Shown here piece after piece: positions 44,501 to 60,200 of a stretch of 64,000 bases of DNA. The stretch is taken from NCBI RefSeq assembly GCF_029227915.1, contig NC_079887.1, positions 26,473,650-26,537,649 of the forward strand, read 5' to 3'. The position numbers and the translations under genes were made by a program. The stretch's first letter is position 1, and each line of letters opens with the position of its first letter. The notes below the pieces were generated by a model. It had not been told where the DNA came from and searched no databases. It saw only the letters and a program-made list of their open reading frames with translations. The stretch comes from Hydractinia symbiolongicarpus (taxonomy: Eukaryota; Cnidaria; Hydrozoa; Anthoathecata; Hydractiniidae).

Positions 44501-46574
44501 GAGTCCGGGATTTAGGGAAATCGCAGGTTTTCGTTTGCCGGCGATTAAACTGCTTTTATTCAGCGTCTCATCAAAAATGAAAACATTTTTGAAAACTACA
44601 AGTCTCATGCGTTTTAGTGGTAAAAAAATAATTTAAAAAATCGTTCGGGAAATGAGTTTACTCCCTGGGTACTTCCTTTGTATACTTTTGACTATACGGG
44701 CCAAGCCCGGGATTTACGGGAAATCGCGGGTTTTCGTTTGCCGGCGATTAAACTTCTTTTATTCAGTGTCTCATCAAAAATGAAAACATTTTTAAAAACT
44801 ACAAGTCTTATGCGTTTTAGTGGTAAAAAAATAAATTGAAAAATCGTTCTGGAAATGAGTTTACTCCCTGGGTACTTTCTTTGTATACTTTTGACTATAC
44901 CGGCCGAGTCCAGGATTTAGGGAAATCGCGGGTTTTTGTTTGCCGGCGATTAAACTGCTTTTATTCAGCGTCTCATCAAAAATGAAAATATTTTTAGAAA
45001 CTACAAGTCTTATGCGTTTTAGTGGTGAAAAAATAATTTAAAAAATCGTTCTGGAAATGAGTTAACTCACAGGGTACTTTCTTTGTATACATTTGACTAT
45101 ACGTGCCAAGCCCGGGATTTACGGGATATCGCGGGTTTTTGTTTCCCGGCGATTAAACTGCTTTTATTCAGCGTCTCATCAAAAATGAAAAGATTCTTGA
45201 AAACTACAAGTCTCATGCGTTTTAGTGGTGAAATAATAATTTAAAAAATGGTTTGGGAAATGAGTTTACTCCCTGGGTACTTTCTTTGTATACTTTTGAC
45301 TATACGGGCCGAGTCCAGGATTTACGGGAAATCGCAGGTTTTCGTTTGCCGGCGATTAAACTTCTTTTATTCAGCGTCTCATCAAAAATGAAAACATTTT
45401 TAAAAACTACAAGTCTCATGCGTTTTAGTGGTGAAAAATTAATTTAAAAAATCGTTCGGGAAATGAGTTTACTCCCTGGGTACTTTCTTTGTATACTTTT
45501 GACTATACGGGCTAAGCCGGGATTTACGGGAAATCGCGGGTTTTCGTTTGCCGGCGATTAAACTGCTTTTATTCAACGTCTCATCAAAAATGAAAACAAT
45601 TTTGAAAACTACAAGTCTCATGCGTTTTAGTGGTGAAAAAATAATTTAAAAAATCGTTCAGGAAATGAGTTTACTCCCTGGGTACTTTCTTTGTATACTT
45701 TTGACTATACGGGCCGAGTCCGGGATTTACGGGAAATCGCGGATTTTCGTTTGCCGGCGATTAAACTTCTTTTATTCAGCGTCCCATCAAATATGAAAAT
45801 ATTTTTGAAAACTACAAGTCTCATGCGTTTAGTGGTAAAAAAATAATATAAAAAATCGTTCGGGAAATGAGTTTACTCCCTGGGTACTTTCTTTGTATAC
45901 TTTTGACTATACGGGCCAAGCCCGGGATTTACGGGAAATCGCGGGTTTTCGTTTGCCGGCGATTAAACTTCTTTTATTCAGCGTCTCATCAAAAATGAAA
46001 ACATTTTTAAAAACTACAAGTCTTATGCTTTTTAGTGGTGAAAAAATAATTTAAAAAATCGTTCGGGAAATGAGTTTATTCCCTGGGTACTTTCTTTGTA
46101 TACTTATGACTATACGGGCCAAGCCCGGGATTTACGGGAAATCGCGGGTTTTCGTTTGCCGGCGATTAAACTGCTTTTATTCAGCGTCTCATCAAAAATG
46201 AAAACATTTTTGAAAACTACAAGTCTCATGCGTTTTAGTGGTGAAAAAATAATTTAAAAAATCGTTCGGGAAATGAGTTTACTCCCTGGGTACTTTCTTG
46301 TATACTTTTGACTATACGGGCCGAGTCCGGGATTTACGGGAAATCGCGGATTTTCGTTTGCCGGCGATTAAACTTCTTTTATTCAGCGTCCCATGAAATA
46401 TGAAAATATTTTGGAAAACTACAAGTCTCATGCGTTTAGTGGTAAAAAAATAATATAAAAAATCGTACGGGAAATGAGTTTACTCCCTGGGTACTTTCTT
46501 TGTATACTTTTGACTATACGGGCCATGCCCGGGATTTACGGGACATCGCGGGTTTTCGTTTGCCGGCGATTAAA
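41415..46574 (+). repeat. 14-monomer higher-order duplication (2834 bp)
   Basis: Copy 2 starts near 44249 and is incomplete. Markers 2834 bp apart are ATTGAAAAATCG at 42001 and 44835, the ACAATTTTGAAAAC variant near 42764 and 45598, TTTATTCCCTGGG at 43241 and 46075, and TATACGGGCCATGCC at 43681 and 46515. The match ends near 43740 and 46574. Confidence 0.85.
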
Positions 46575-48759
46575 CTTCTTTTATTCAGCGTCCCATCAAA
46601 TATGAAAATATTTTGGAAAACTACAAGTCTCATGCGTTTAGTGGTAAAAAAATAATATAAAAAATCGTACGGGAAATGAGTTTACTCCCTGGGTACTTTC
46701 TTTGTATACTTTTGACTATACGGGCCAGGTCCGGGATTTACGGGAAATCGCGGGTTTCCGTTTGCCGGCGATTAAACTTCTTTTATTCAGGGTCTCATCA
46801 AAAATGAAAACATTTTTGAAAACTACAAGTCTCATGCGTTTTAGTGGTGAAAAAATAATTTAAAAAATCGTTCGGGAAATGAGTTTACTCCCTGGGTACT
46901 TTTTTGTATACTTTTGACTATACGGGCCGAGTCCGGGATTTACGGGAAATCGCGGATTTTCGTTTGCCGGCGATTAAACTTCTTTTATTCAGCGTCCCAT
47001 TAAATATGAAAATATTTTGGAAAACTACAAGTCTCATGCGTTTAGTGGTAAAAAAATAATATAAAAAATCGTACGGGAAATGAGTTTACTCCCTGGGTAC
47101 TTTCTTTGTATACTTTTGACTATACGGGCCAAGCCCGGGTTTTACGGGACATCGCGGGTTTTCGTTTGCCGGCGATTAAACTTCTTTTATTCAGCGTCTC
47201 ATCAAAAATGAAAACATTTTTAAAAACTACAAGTCTTATGCGTTTTAGTGGTGAAAAAGTAATTTAAAAAATCGTTCGGGAAATGAGTTTACTCCCTGGG
47301 AACTTTCTTTGTATACTTTTGACTATACGGGCCAGGTCCGGGATTTACGGGAAATCGCAAGTTTCCGTTTGCCGGCGATTAATCTTCTTTTATTCAGGGT
47401 CTCATCAAAAATGAAAACATTTTTGAAAACTACAAGTCTCATGCGTTTTAGTGGTGAAAAAATAATTTAAAAAATCGTTCGGGAAATAAGTTTACTCCCT
47501 GGGTACTTTCTTGTATACTTTTGACTATACGGGCCGAGTCCGGGATTTACGGGAAATCGCGGATTTTCGTTTGCCGTCGATTAAACTTCTTTTATTCAGC
47601 GTCCCATCAAATATGAAAATATTTTTGAAAACTACAAGTCTCATGCGTTTAGTGGTAAAAAAATAATATAAAAAATCGTTCGGGAAATGAGTTTACTCCC
47701 TGGGTACTTTCTTTGTATACTTTTGACTATACGGGCCAAGCCCGGGATTTACAGGAAATCGCGGGTTTTCGTTTTCCGGCGATTAAACTTCTTTTATTCA
47801 GCGTCTCATCAAAAATGAAAACATTTTCAAAAACTACAAGTCTTATGCGTTTTAGTGGTGAAAAAATAATTTAAAAAATCGTTCTGGAAATAAGTTTACT
47901 CCCTGGGTACTTTCTTTGTATACATTCGACAGTACGGGCCAAGCCCGGGATTTACAGGAAATCGCAGGTTTTCGTTTGCCGACAATTAAACTGCTTTTAT
48001 TCAGCGTCTAATCAAAAATGAAAATATTTTTGAAAACTACAAGTCTCATGCGTTTTAGTGGTGAAAAAGTAATTTAAAAAATCGTTCGGGAAATGAGTTT
48101 ACTCCCTGGGTACTTTCTTTGTATACTTTTGACTATACCGGCCAAGCCGGGATTTACGGGAAATCGCGGGTTTTCGTTTGCCGGCGATTAAACTTCTTTT
48201 ATTCAGCGTCTCATCAAAAATGAAAACATTTTTAAAAACTACAAGTCTTATGCGTTTTAGTGGTGAAAAAATAATTTAAAAAATCGTTCTGGAAATGAGT
48301 TTACTCACACGGTACTTTCTTTGTATACATTCGACTATACGTGCCAAGCCCGGGATTTAGGGTAATCGCAGGTTTTCGTTTGCCGGCGATTAAACTTCTT
48401 TTATTCAGCGTCTCATCAAAAATGAAAACATTTTTAAAAACTACAAGTGTGATGCGTTTTAGTGGTGGAAAAATAAGTTACAAAATCGTTCTGGAAATGA
48501 GTTTACTCCCTGGGTATTTTCTTTGTATACTTTTGACTATACGGGCCGAGTCCAGGATTTACGGGAAATCGCTGGTTTTCGTTTGCCGGCGATTAAACTT
48601 CTTTTATTCAGCGTCTCATCAAAAATGAAAACATTTTTGAAAACTACAAGTCTTATGCGTTTTAGTGGTGAAAAAATAATTTAAAAAATCGTTCTGGAAA
48701 TGAGTTAACTCACAGGGTACTTTCTTTGTATACATTTGACTATACGTGCCAAGCATGGG

Positions 48760-51700
48760 ATTTACGGGAAATCGCGGGTTTTCGTTTGCCGGCGATTAAA
48801 CTGCTTTTATTCAGCGTCTCATCAAAAATGAAAAAATTCTTGAAAACTACAAGTCTCATGCGTTTTAGTGGTGAAATAATAATTTAAAAAATCGTTTGGG
48901 AAATGAGTTTACTCCCTGGGTACTTTCTTTGTATACTTTTGACTATACGGGCCGAGTCCAGGATTTACGGGAAATCGCGGGTTTTCGTTTGCCGGCGATT
49001 AAACTTCTTTTATTCAGCGTCTCATCAAAAATGAAAACATTTTTAAAAACTACAAGTCTTATGCGTTTTAGTGGTGAAAAAGTAATTTAAAAAATCGTTC
49101 GGGAAATAAGTTTACTCCCTGGGTACTTTCTTTGTATACTTTTGACTATACGGGCCAAGCCCGGGATTTACGGGAAATCGCGGGTTTTCGTTTGCCGGCG
49201 ATTAAACTTCTTTTATTCAGCGTCTCATCAAAAATGAAAACATTTTTGAAAACTACAAGTCTCATGCGTTATAGTGGTGAAAAAATAATTTAAAAAATCG
49301 TTCGGGAAATGAGTTTACTCCCTGGGTACTTTCTTGTATACTTTTGACTATACGGGCCGAGTCCGGGATTTACGGGAAATCGCGGATTTTCATTTGCCGG
49401 CGATTAAACTTCTTTTATTCAGCGTCTCATCAAAAATGAAAACATTTTTAAAAACTACAAGTCTTATGCGTTTTAGTGGTGAAAAAATAATTTAAAAAAT
49501 CGTTCGGGAAATGAGTTTACTTCCTGGGTACTTTCTTTGTATACTTTTGACTATACGGGCCGAGTCCGTGATTTAGGGAAATCGCGGGTTTTCGTTTGCC
49601 GGCGATTAAACTGCTTTTATTCAGCGTCTCATCAAAAATGAAAACATTTTTGAAAACTACAAGTCTAATGCGTTTTAGTGGTGAAAAAATAATTTAAAAA
49701 ATCGTTCGGGAAATGAGTTTACTCCCTGGGTACTTTCTTTGTATACATTCGACTATACGGGCCAAGCCCCGGATTTACGGGAAAACGCGGGATTTCGTTT
49801 GCCGGCGATTAAACCTCTATCATTAAGCGTCTCATCAAAAATGAAAACATTTTTGAAAACTACAAGTCTCATGCGTTTTAGTGGTGAAAAAATAATTTAA
49901 AAAATCGTTCGGGAAATGAGTTTACTCCCTGGGTACTTTCTTTGTATACTTTTGACTATACGGGCCAAGCCGGGATTTACGGGAAATCGCGGGTTTTCGT
50001 TTGCAGGCAATTAAACTTCTTTTATTCAGCGTCTCATCAAAAATGAAAACATTTTTAAAAACTACAAGTCTTATGCGTTTTAGTGGTGAAAAAATAATTT
50101 AAAAAATCGTTCTGGAAATGAGTTAACTCACAGGGTACTTTCTTTGTATACTTTTGACTATACGGGCCGAGTCCGGGATTTACGGGAAATCGCGGATTTT
50201 CGTTTGCCGGCGATTAAACTGCTTTTATTCAGCGTCTCATCAAAAATGAAAAGATTCTTGAAAACTACAAGTCTCATGCGTTTTAGTGGTGAAATAATAA
50301 TTTAAAAAATCGTTTGGGAAATGAGTTTACTCCCTGGGTACTTTCTTTGTATACTTTTGACTATACGGGCCGAGTCCAGGATTTACGGGAAATCGCAGGC
50401 TTTCGTTTGCCGGCGATTAAACTTCTTTTATTCAGCGTCTCATCAAAAATGAAAACATTTTTAAAAACTACAAGTCTCATGCGTTTTAGTGGTGAAAAAG
50501 TAATTTAAAAAATCGTTCGGGAAATGAGTTTACTCCCTGGGTACTTTCTTTGTATACTTTTGACTATACGGGCCAAGCCCGGGATTTACGGGAAATCGCG
50601 GGTTTTCGTTTGCCGGCGATTAAACTTCTTTTATTCAGCGTCTCATCAAAAATGAAAACATTTTTGAAAACTACAAGTCTCATGCGTTTTAGTGGTGAAA
50701 AAATAATTTAAATAATCGTTCTGGAAATGAGTTTACTCCCTGGGTACTTTCTTGTATACTTTTGACTATACGGGCCGAGTCCGGGATTTACGGGAAATCG
50801 CGGATTTTCGTTTGCCGGCGATTAAACTTCTTTTATTCAGCGTCCCATCAAATATGAAAATATTTTTGAAAACTACAAGTCTCATGCGTTTAGTGGTAAA
50901 AAAATAATATAAAAAATCGTTCGGGAAGTGAGTATACTCCCTGGGTACTTTCTTTGTATACTTTTGACTATACGGGCCAAGCCCTGGATTTACGGGAAAT
51001 CGCGGGTTTTCGTTTGCCGGCGATTAAACTTCTTTTATTCAGTGTCTCATCAAAAATGAAAACATTTTTAAAAACTACAAGTCTTATGCGTTTTAGTGGT
51101 GAAAAAATAATTTAAAAAATCGTTCTGGAAATGAGTTTACTCCCTGGGTACTTTCTTTGTATACTTTTGACTATACGGGCCGAGTCCAGGATTTAGGGAA
51201 ATCGCGGGTTTTTGTTTGCCGGCGATTAAACTTCTTTTATTCAGCGTCTCATCAAAAATGAAAACATTTTTGAAAACTACAAGTCTCATGCGTCTGGTGG
51301 TAAAAAAATAATATAAAAAATCGTTTGGGAAATGAATTTACTCCCTGGGTACTTTCTTTGTATACTTTTGACTATACGGGCCAAGCCTGGGATTTACGGG
51401 AAATCGCGGGTTTTCGTTTGCCGGCGTTTAAACTTCTTTTATTCAGCGTCTCATCAAAAATGAAAACATTTTTAAAAACTACAAGTCTTATGCGTTTTAG
51501 TGGTGAAAAAGTAATTTAAAAAATCGTTCGGGAAATGAGTTTACTCCCTGGGTACTTTCTTTGTATACTTTTGACTATACGGGCCAGGCCCGGGATTTAC
51601 GGGAAATCGCGGGTTTTCGTTTGCCGGCGATTAAACTTCTTTTATTCAGCGTCTCATCAAAAATGAAAACATTTTTAAAAACTACAAGTCTTATGCTATT

Positions 51701-54700
51701 TAGTGGTGAAAAAATAATTTAAATAATCGTTCTGGAAATGAGTTTACTCCCTGGGTAATTTCTTTGTATACATTTGACTATACGTGCCAAGCCCGGGATT
51801 TACGGGAAATCGCGGGTTTTCGTTTGCCGGCGATTAAACTGCTTTTATTCAGCGTCTCATCAAAAATGAAAAAATTCTTGAAAACTACAAGTCTCATGCG
51901 TTTTAGTGGTGAAATAATAATTTAAAAAATCGTTTGGGAAATGAGTTTACTCCCTGGGTACTTTCTTTGTATACTTTTGACTATACGGGCCGAGTCCAGG
52001 ATTTACGGGAAATCGCGGGTTTTCGTTTGCCGGCGATTAAACTTCTTTTATTCAGCGTCTCATCAAAAATGAAAACATTTTTAAAAACTACAAGTCTTAT
52101 GCGTTTTAGTGGTGAAAAAGTAATTTAAAAAATCGTTCGGGAAATGAGTTTACTCCCTGGGTACTTTCTTTGTATACTTTTGACTATACGAGCCAAGCCC
52201 GGGATTTACGGGAAATCGCGGGTTTTCGTTTGCCGGCGATTAAACTTCTTTTATTCAGCGTCTCATCAAAAATGAAAACATTTTTGAAAACTACAAGTCT
52301 CATGCGTTATAGTGGTGAAAAAATAATTTAAAAAATCGTTCGGGAAATGAGTTTACTCCCTGGGTACTTTCTTGTATACTTTTGACTATACGGGCCGAGT
52401 CCGGGATTTACGGGAAATCGCGGATTTTGATTTGCCGGCGATTAAACTTCTTTTATTCAGCGTCTCATCAAAAATGAAAACATTTTTAAAAACTACAAGT
52501 CTTATGCGTTTTAGTGGTGAAAAAATAATTTAAAAAATCGTTCGGGAAATGAGTTTACTTCCTGGGTACTTTCTTTGTATACTTTTGACTATACGGGCCG
52601 AGTCCGTGATTTAGGGAAATCGCGGGTTTTCGTTTGCCGGCGATTAAACTGCTTTTATTCAGCGTCTCATCAAAAATGAAAACATTTTTGAAAACTACAA
52701 GTCTAATGCGTTTTAGTGGTGAAAAAATAATTTAAAAAATCGTTCGGGAAATGAGTTTACTCCCTGGGTACTTTCTTTGTATACATTCGACTATACGGGC
52801 CAAGCCCCGGATTTACGGGAAAACGCGGGATTTCGTTTGCCGGCGATTAAACCTCTATCATTAAGCGTCTCATCAAAAATGAAAACATTTTTGAAAACTA
52901 CAAGTCTCATGCGTTTTAGTGGTGAAAAAATAATTTAAAAAATCGTTCGGGAAATGAGTTTACTCCCTGGGTACTTTCTTTGTATACTTTTGACTATACG
53001 GGCCAAGCCGGGATTTACGGGAAATCGCGGGTTTTCGTTTGCCGGCAATTAAACTTCTTTTATTCAGCGTCTCATCAAAAATGAAAACATTTTTAAAAAC
53101 TACAAGTCTTATGCGTTTTAGTGGTGAAAAAATAATTTAAAAAATCGTTCTGGAAATGAGTTAACTCACAGGGTACTTTCTTTGTATACTTTTGACTATA
53201 CGGGCCGAGTCCGGGATTTACGGGAAATCGCGGATTTTCGTTTGCCGGCGATTAAACTGCTTTTATTCAGCGTCTCATCAAAAATGAAAAGATTCTTGAA
53301 AACTACAAGTCTCATGCGTTTTAGTGGTGAAATAATAATTTAAAAAATCGTTTGGGAAATGAGTTTACTCCCTGGGTACTTTCTTTGTATACTTTTGACT
53401 ATACGGGCCGAGTCCAGGATTTACGGGAAATCGCAGGCTTTCGTTTGCCGGCGATTAAACTTCTTTTATTCAGCGTCTCATCAAAAATGAAAACATTTTT
53501 AAAAACTACAAGTCTCATGCGTTTTAGTGGTGAAAAAGTAATTTAAAAAATCGTTCGGGAAATGAGTTTACTCCCTGGGTACTTTCTTTGTATACTTTTG
53601 ACTATACGGGCCAAGCCCGGGATTTACGGGAAATCGCGGGTTTTCGTTTGCCGGCGATTAAACCTCTATCATTAAGCGTCTCATCAAAAATGACAACATT
53701 CTTGAAAACTACAAGTCTCATGCGTTTAGTGGTAAAAAAATAATATAAAAAATCGTTCAGGAAATGAGTTTACTGCCTGGGTACTTTCTTTGTATACTTT
53801 TGACTATACGGGCCAAGCCCGGGATTTACGGGAAATCGCGGGTTTTCGTTTGCCGGCGATTAAACTGCTTTTATTCAGCGTCTCATCAAAAATGAAAACA
53901 TTTTTGAAAACTACAAGTCTAATGCGTTTTAGTGGTGAAAAAATAATTTAAAAAATCGTTCGGGAAATGAGTTTACTCCCTGGGTACTTTCTTTGTATAC
54001 ATTCGACTATACGGGCCAAGCCCCGGATTTACGGGAAAACGCGGGATTTCGTTTGCCGGCGATTAAACCTCTATCATTAAGCGTCTCATCAAAAATGAAA
54101 ACATTTTTGAAAACTACAAGTCTCATGCGTTTTAGTGGTGAAAAAATAATTTAAAAAATCGTTCGGGAAATGAGTTTACTCCCTGGGTACTTTCTTTGTA
54201 TACTTTTGACTATACGGGCCAAGCCGGGATTTACGGGAAATCGCGGGTTTTCGTTTGCCGGCAATTAAACTTCTTTTATTCAGCGTCTCATCAAAAATGA
54301 AAACATTTTTAAAAACTACAAGTCTTATGCGTTTTAGTGGTGAAAAAATAATTTAAAAAATCGTTCTGGAAATGAGTTAACTCACAGGGTACTTTCTTTG
54401 TATACTTTTGACTATACGGGCCGAGTCCGGGATTTACGGGAAATCGCGGATTTTCGTTTGCCGGCGATTAAACTGCTTTTATTCAGCGTCTCATCAAAAA
54501 TGAAAAGATTCTTGAAAACTACAAGTCTCATGCGTTTTAGTGGTGAAATAATAATTTAAAAAATCGTTTGGGAAATGAGTTTACTCCCTGGGTACTTTCT
54601 TTGTATACTTTTGACTATACGGGCCGAGTCCAGGATTTACGGGAAATCGCAGGCTTTCGTTTGCCGGCGATTAAACTTCTTTTATTCAGCGTCTCATCAA

Positions 54701-55200
54701 AAATGAAAACATTTTTAAAAACTACAAGTCTCATGCGTTTTAGTGGTGAAAAAGTAATTTAAAAAATCGTTCGGGAAATGAGTTTACTCCCTGGGTACTT
54801 TCTTTGTATACTTTTGACTATACGGGCCAAGCCCGGGATTTACGGGAAATCGCGGGTTTTCGTTTGCCGGCGATTAAACTTCTTTTATTCAGCGTCTCAT
54901 CAAAAATGAAAACATTTTTGAAAACTACAAGTCTCATGCGTTTTAGTGGTGAAAAAATAATTTAAATAATCGTTCTGGAAATGAGTTTACTCCCTGGGTA
55001 CTTTCTTGTATACTTTTGACTATACGGGCCGAGTCCGGGATTTACGGGAAATCGCGGATTTTCGTTTGCCGGCGATTAAACTTCTTTTATTCAGCGTCCC
55101 ATCAAATATGAAAATATTTTTGAAAACTACAAGTCTCATGCGTTTAGTGGTAAAAAAATAATATAAAAAATCGTTCGGGAAGTGAGTATACTCCCTGGGT
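48760..55200 (+). repeat. 15-monomer duplication (3038 bp) overlaid by a 6-monomer duplication (1216 bp)
   Basis: Markers at a 3038-bp offset are AAAAAATTCTTG at 48831 and 51869, and ATAGTGGTG at 49271 and 52309. The match fails near 50620 and 53660, where one copy switches to a CCTCTATCATTAAG monomer. A second layer at 1216 bp follows, for example GTCTAATGCG at 52701 and 53917. The same block therefore exists in three versions. Confidence 0.82.
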
Positions 55201-57239
55201 ACTTTCTTTGTATACTTTTGACTATACGGGCCAAGCCCGGGATTTACGGGAAATCGCGGGTTTTCGTTTGCCGGCGATTAAACTTCTTTTATTCAGTGTC
55301 TCATCAAAAATGAAAACATTTTTAAAAACTACAAGTCTTATGCGTTTTAGTGGTGAAAAAATAATTTAAAAAATCGTTCTGGAAATGAGTTTACTCCCTG
55401 GGTACTTTCTTTGTATACTTTTGACTATACGGGCCGAGTCCAGGATTTAGGGAAATCGCGGGTTTTTGTTTGCCGGCGATTAAACTTCTTTTATTCAGCG
55501 TCTCATCAAAAATGAAAACATTTTTGAAAACTACAAGTCTCATGCGTTTTAGTGGTGAAAAAATAATTTAAAAAATCGTTCGGGAAATGAGTTTACTCCC
55601 TGGGTACTTTCTTGTATACTTTTGACTATACGGGCCGAGTCCGGGATTTACGGGAAATCGCGGATTTTTGTTTGCCGGCGATTAAACTTCTTTTATTCAG
55701 CGTCTCATCAAATATGAAAATATTTTTAAAAACTACAAGTCTCATGCGTTTAGTGGTAAAAAAATAATATAAAAAATCGTTCGGGAAATGAGTTTACTCC
55801 CTGGGTACTTTCTTTGTATACTTTTGACTATACGGGCCAAGCCCGGGATTTACGGGACATCGCGGGTTTTCGTTTGCCGGCGATTAAACTTCTTTTATTC
55901 AGCGTCTCATCAAAAATGAAAACATTTTTAAAAACTACAAGTCTTATGCGTTTTAGTGGTGAAAAAATAATTTAAAAAATCGTTCTGGAAATGAGTTTAC
56001 CCCCTGGGTACTTTCTTTGTATACTTTTGACTATACGGGCCGAGTCCAGGATTTAGGGAAATCGCGGGTTTTCGTTTGCCGGCGATTAAACTTCTTTTAT
56101 TCAGCGTCTCATCAAAAATGAAAACATTTTTGAAAACTACAAGTCTCATGCGTTTTAGTGGTGAAAAAATAATTTAAAAAATCGTTCGGGAAATGAGTTT
56201 ACTCCCTGGGTACTTTCTTGTATACTTTTGACTATACGGGCCGAGTCCGGGATTTACGGGAAATCGCGGATTTTTGTTTGCCGGCGATTAAACTTCTTTT
56301 ATTCAGCGTCCCATCAAATATGAAAATATTTTTGAAAACTACAAGTGTCATGCGTTTAGTGGTAAAAAAATAATATAAAAAATCGTTCGGGAAATGAGTT
56401 TACTCCCTGGGTACTTTCTTTGTATACTTTTGACTATACGGGCCAAGCCCGGGATTTACGGGACATCGCGGGTTTTCGTTTGCCGGCGATTAAACTTCTT
56501 TTATTCAGCGTCCCATCAAAAATGAAAACATTTTTAAAAACTACAAGTCTTATGCGTTTTAGTGGTGAAAAAGTAATTTAAAAAATCGTTCGGGAAATGA
56601 GTTTACTCCCTGGGTACTTTCTTTGTATACTTTTGACTATACGGGACAGGCCCGGGATTTACGGGAAATCGCGGGTTTTCGTTTGCCGGCGATTAAACTT
56701 CTTTTATTCAGCGCCTCATCAAAAATGAAAACATTTTTAAAAACTACAAGTCTTATGCGTTTTAGTGGTGAAAAATTAATTTAAAAAATCGTTCGGGAAA
56801 TGAATTTACTCCCTGGGTACTTTCTTTGTATACTTTTGACTATACGGGCCAGGCCCGGGATTTACGGGAAACCGCGGGTTTTCGTTTGCCGGCGATTAAA
56901 CTTCTTTTATTCAGCGTCTCATCAAAAATGAAAACATTTTTGAAAACTACAAGTCTCATGCGTCTGGTGGTAAAAAAATAATATAAAAAATCGTTTGGGA
57001 AATGAATTTACTCCCTGGGTACTTTCTTTGTATACTTTTGACTATACGGGCCAAGCCTGGGATTTGCGGGAAATCGCGGGTTTTCGTTTGCCGGCGTTTA
57101 AACTTCTTTTATTCAGCGTCTCATCAAAAATGAAAACATTTTTGAAAACTACAAGTCTTATGCGTTTTAGTGGTGAAAAAGTAATTTAAAAAATCGTTCG
57201 GGAAATGAGTTTACTCCCTGGGTACTTTCTTTGTATACT

Positions 57240-60200
57240 TTTGACTATACGGGCCAGGCCCGGGATTTACGGGAAATCGCGGGTTTTCGTTTGCCGGCGA
57301 TTAAACTTCTTTTATTCAGCGTCTCATCAAAAATGAAAACATTTTTAAAAACAACAAGTCTTATGCGTTTTAGTGGTGAAAAATTAATTTAAAAAATCGT
57401 TCGGGAAATGAATTTACTCCCTGGGTACTTTCTTTGTATACTTTTGACTATACGGGCCAGGCCCGGGATTTACGGGAAATCGCGGTTTTTCGTTTGCCGG
57501 CGATTAAACTTCTTTTATTCAGCGTCTCATCAAAAATGAAAACATTTTTGAAAACTACAAGTCTCATGCGTTTTAGTGGTGAAAAAGTAATTTAAAAAAT
57601 CGTTCGGGAAATGAGTTTACTCCCTGGGTACTTTCTTTGTATACTTTAGACTATACGGGCCGAGTCCAGGATTTACGGGAAATCGCAGGCTTTCGTTTGC
57701 CGGCGATTAAACTTCTTTTATTCAGCGTCTCATCAAAAATGAAAACATTTTTAAAAACTACATGTCTCATGCGTTTTAGTGGTGAAAAAGTAATTTAAAA
57801 AATCGTTCGGGAAATGAGTTTACTCCCTGGGTACTTTCTTGTATACTTTTGACTATACGGGCCGAGTCCGGGATTTACGGGAAATCGCGGATTTTCGTTT
57901 GCCGGCGATTAAACTTCTTTTATTCAGCGTCCCATCAAATATGAAAATATTTTTGAAAACTACAAGTCTCATGCGCTTAGTGGTAAAAAAATAATATAAA
58001 AAATCGTTCGGGAAGTGAGTTTACTCCCTGAGTACTTTCTTTGTATACTTTTGACTATACGGGCCAAGCCCGGGATTTACGGGAAATCGCGGGTTTTCGT
58101 TTGCCGGCGATTAAACTTCTTTTATTCAGTGTCTCATCAAAAATGAAAACATTTTTAAAAACTACAAGGCTTATGCGCTTTAGTGATGAAAAAATAATTT
58201 AAAAAATCGTTCTGGAAATGAGTTTACCCCCTGGGTACTTTCTTTGTATACTTTTGACTATACGGACCGAGTCCAGGATTTAGGGAAATCGCAGGTTTTC
58301 GTTTGCCGGCGATTAAACTTCTTTTATTCAGCGACTCATCAAAAATAAAAACATTTTTGAAAACTACAAGTCTCATGCGTTTTAGTGGTGAAAAAATAAT
58401 TTAAAAAATCGTTCGGGAAATGAGTTTACTCCCTGGGTACTTTCTTGTATACTTTTGACTATACGGGCCGAGTCCGGGATTTACGGGAAATCGCGGATTT
58501 TTGTTTGCCGGCGATTAAACTTCTTTTATTCAGCGTCCCATCAAATATGAAAATATTTTTGAAAACTACAAGTCTCATGCGTTTAGTGGTAAAAAAATAA
58601 TATAAAAAATCGTTCGGGAAATGAGTTTACTCCCTGGGTACTTTCTTTGTATACTTTTGACTATACGGGCCAGGCCCGGGATTTACGGGAAATCGCGGGT
58701 TTTCGTTTGCCGGCGATTAAACTTCTTTTATTCAGCGTCTCATCAAAAATGAAAACATTTTTAAAAACAACAAGTCTTATGCGTTTTAGTGGTGAAAAAT
58801 TAATTTAAAAAATCGTTCGGGAAATGAATTTACTCCCTGGGTACTTTCTTTGTATACTTTTGACTATACGGGCCAGGCCCGGGATTTACGGGAAATCGCG
58901 GTTTTTCGTTTGCCGGCGATTAAACTTCTTTTATTCAGCGTCTCATCAAAAATGAAAACATTTTTGAAAACTACAAGTCTCATGCGTCTGGTGGTAAAAA
59001 AATAATATAAAAAATCGTTCGGGAAATGAATTTACTCCCTGGGTACTTTCTTTGTATACTTTTGACTATACGGGCCAAGCCTGGGATTTACGGGAAATCG
59101 CGGGTTTTCGTTTGCCGGCGATTAAACTTCTTTTATTCAGCGTCTCATCAAAAATGAAAACATTTTTAAAAACTACAAGTCTTATGCTATTTAGTGGTGA
59201 AAAAATAATTTAAATAATCGTTCTGGAAATGAGTTTACTCCCTGGGTAATTTCTTTGTATACTTTTGACAATACGGGCCGAGTCTGGGATTTAGGAAAAT
59301 CACAGGTTTTCGTTTGCCGTTGATTAAACTGCTTTTATTCAGCGTCTCATCAAAAATGAAAACATTTTTGAAAACTACAAGTCTCATGCGTTTTAGTGGT
59401 AAAAAATAATTTAAAAAATCGTTCGGGAAATGAGTTTACTCCCTGGGTACTTTCTTTGTATACTTTTGACTATACGGGCCAAGCCCGGGATTTACGGGAC
59501 ATCGCGGGTTTTCGTTTGCCGGCGATTAAACTTCTTTTATTCAGCGTCTCATCAAAAATGAAAACATTTTTAAAAACTACAAGTCTTATGCGTTTTAGTG
59601 GTGAAAAAGTAATTTAAAAAATCGTTCGGGAAATGAGTTTACTCCCTGGGTACTTTCTTTGTATACTTTAGACTATACGGGCCGAGTCCAGGATTTACGG
59701 GAAATCGCAGGCTTTCGTTTGCCGGCGATTAAACTTCTTTTATTCAGCGTCTCATCAAAAATGAAAACATTTTTAAAAACTACAAGTCTCATGCGTTTTA
59801 GTGGTGAAAAAGTAATTTAAAAAATCGTTCGGGAAATGAGTTTACTCCCTGGGTACTTTCTTGTATACTTTTGACTATACGGGCCGAGTCCGGGATTTAC
59901 GGGAAATCGCGGATTTTCGTTTGCCGGCGATTAAACTTCTTTTATTCAGCGTCCCATCAAATATGAAAATATTTTTGAAAACTACAAGTCTCATGCGATT
60001 AGTGGTAAAAAAATAATATAAAAAATCGTTCGGGAAGTGAGTTTACTCCCTGAGTACTTTCTTTGTATACTTTTGACTATACGGGCCAAGCCCGGGATTT
60101 ACGGGAAATCGCGGGTTTTCGTTTGCCGGCGATTAAACTTCTTTTATTCAGTGTCTCATCAAAAATGAAAACATTTTTAAAAACTACAAGTCTTATGCGC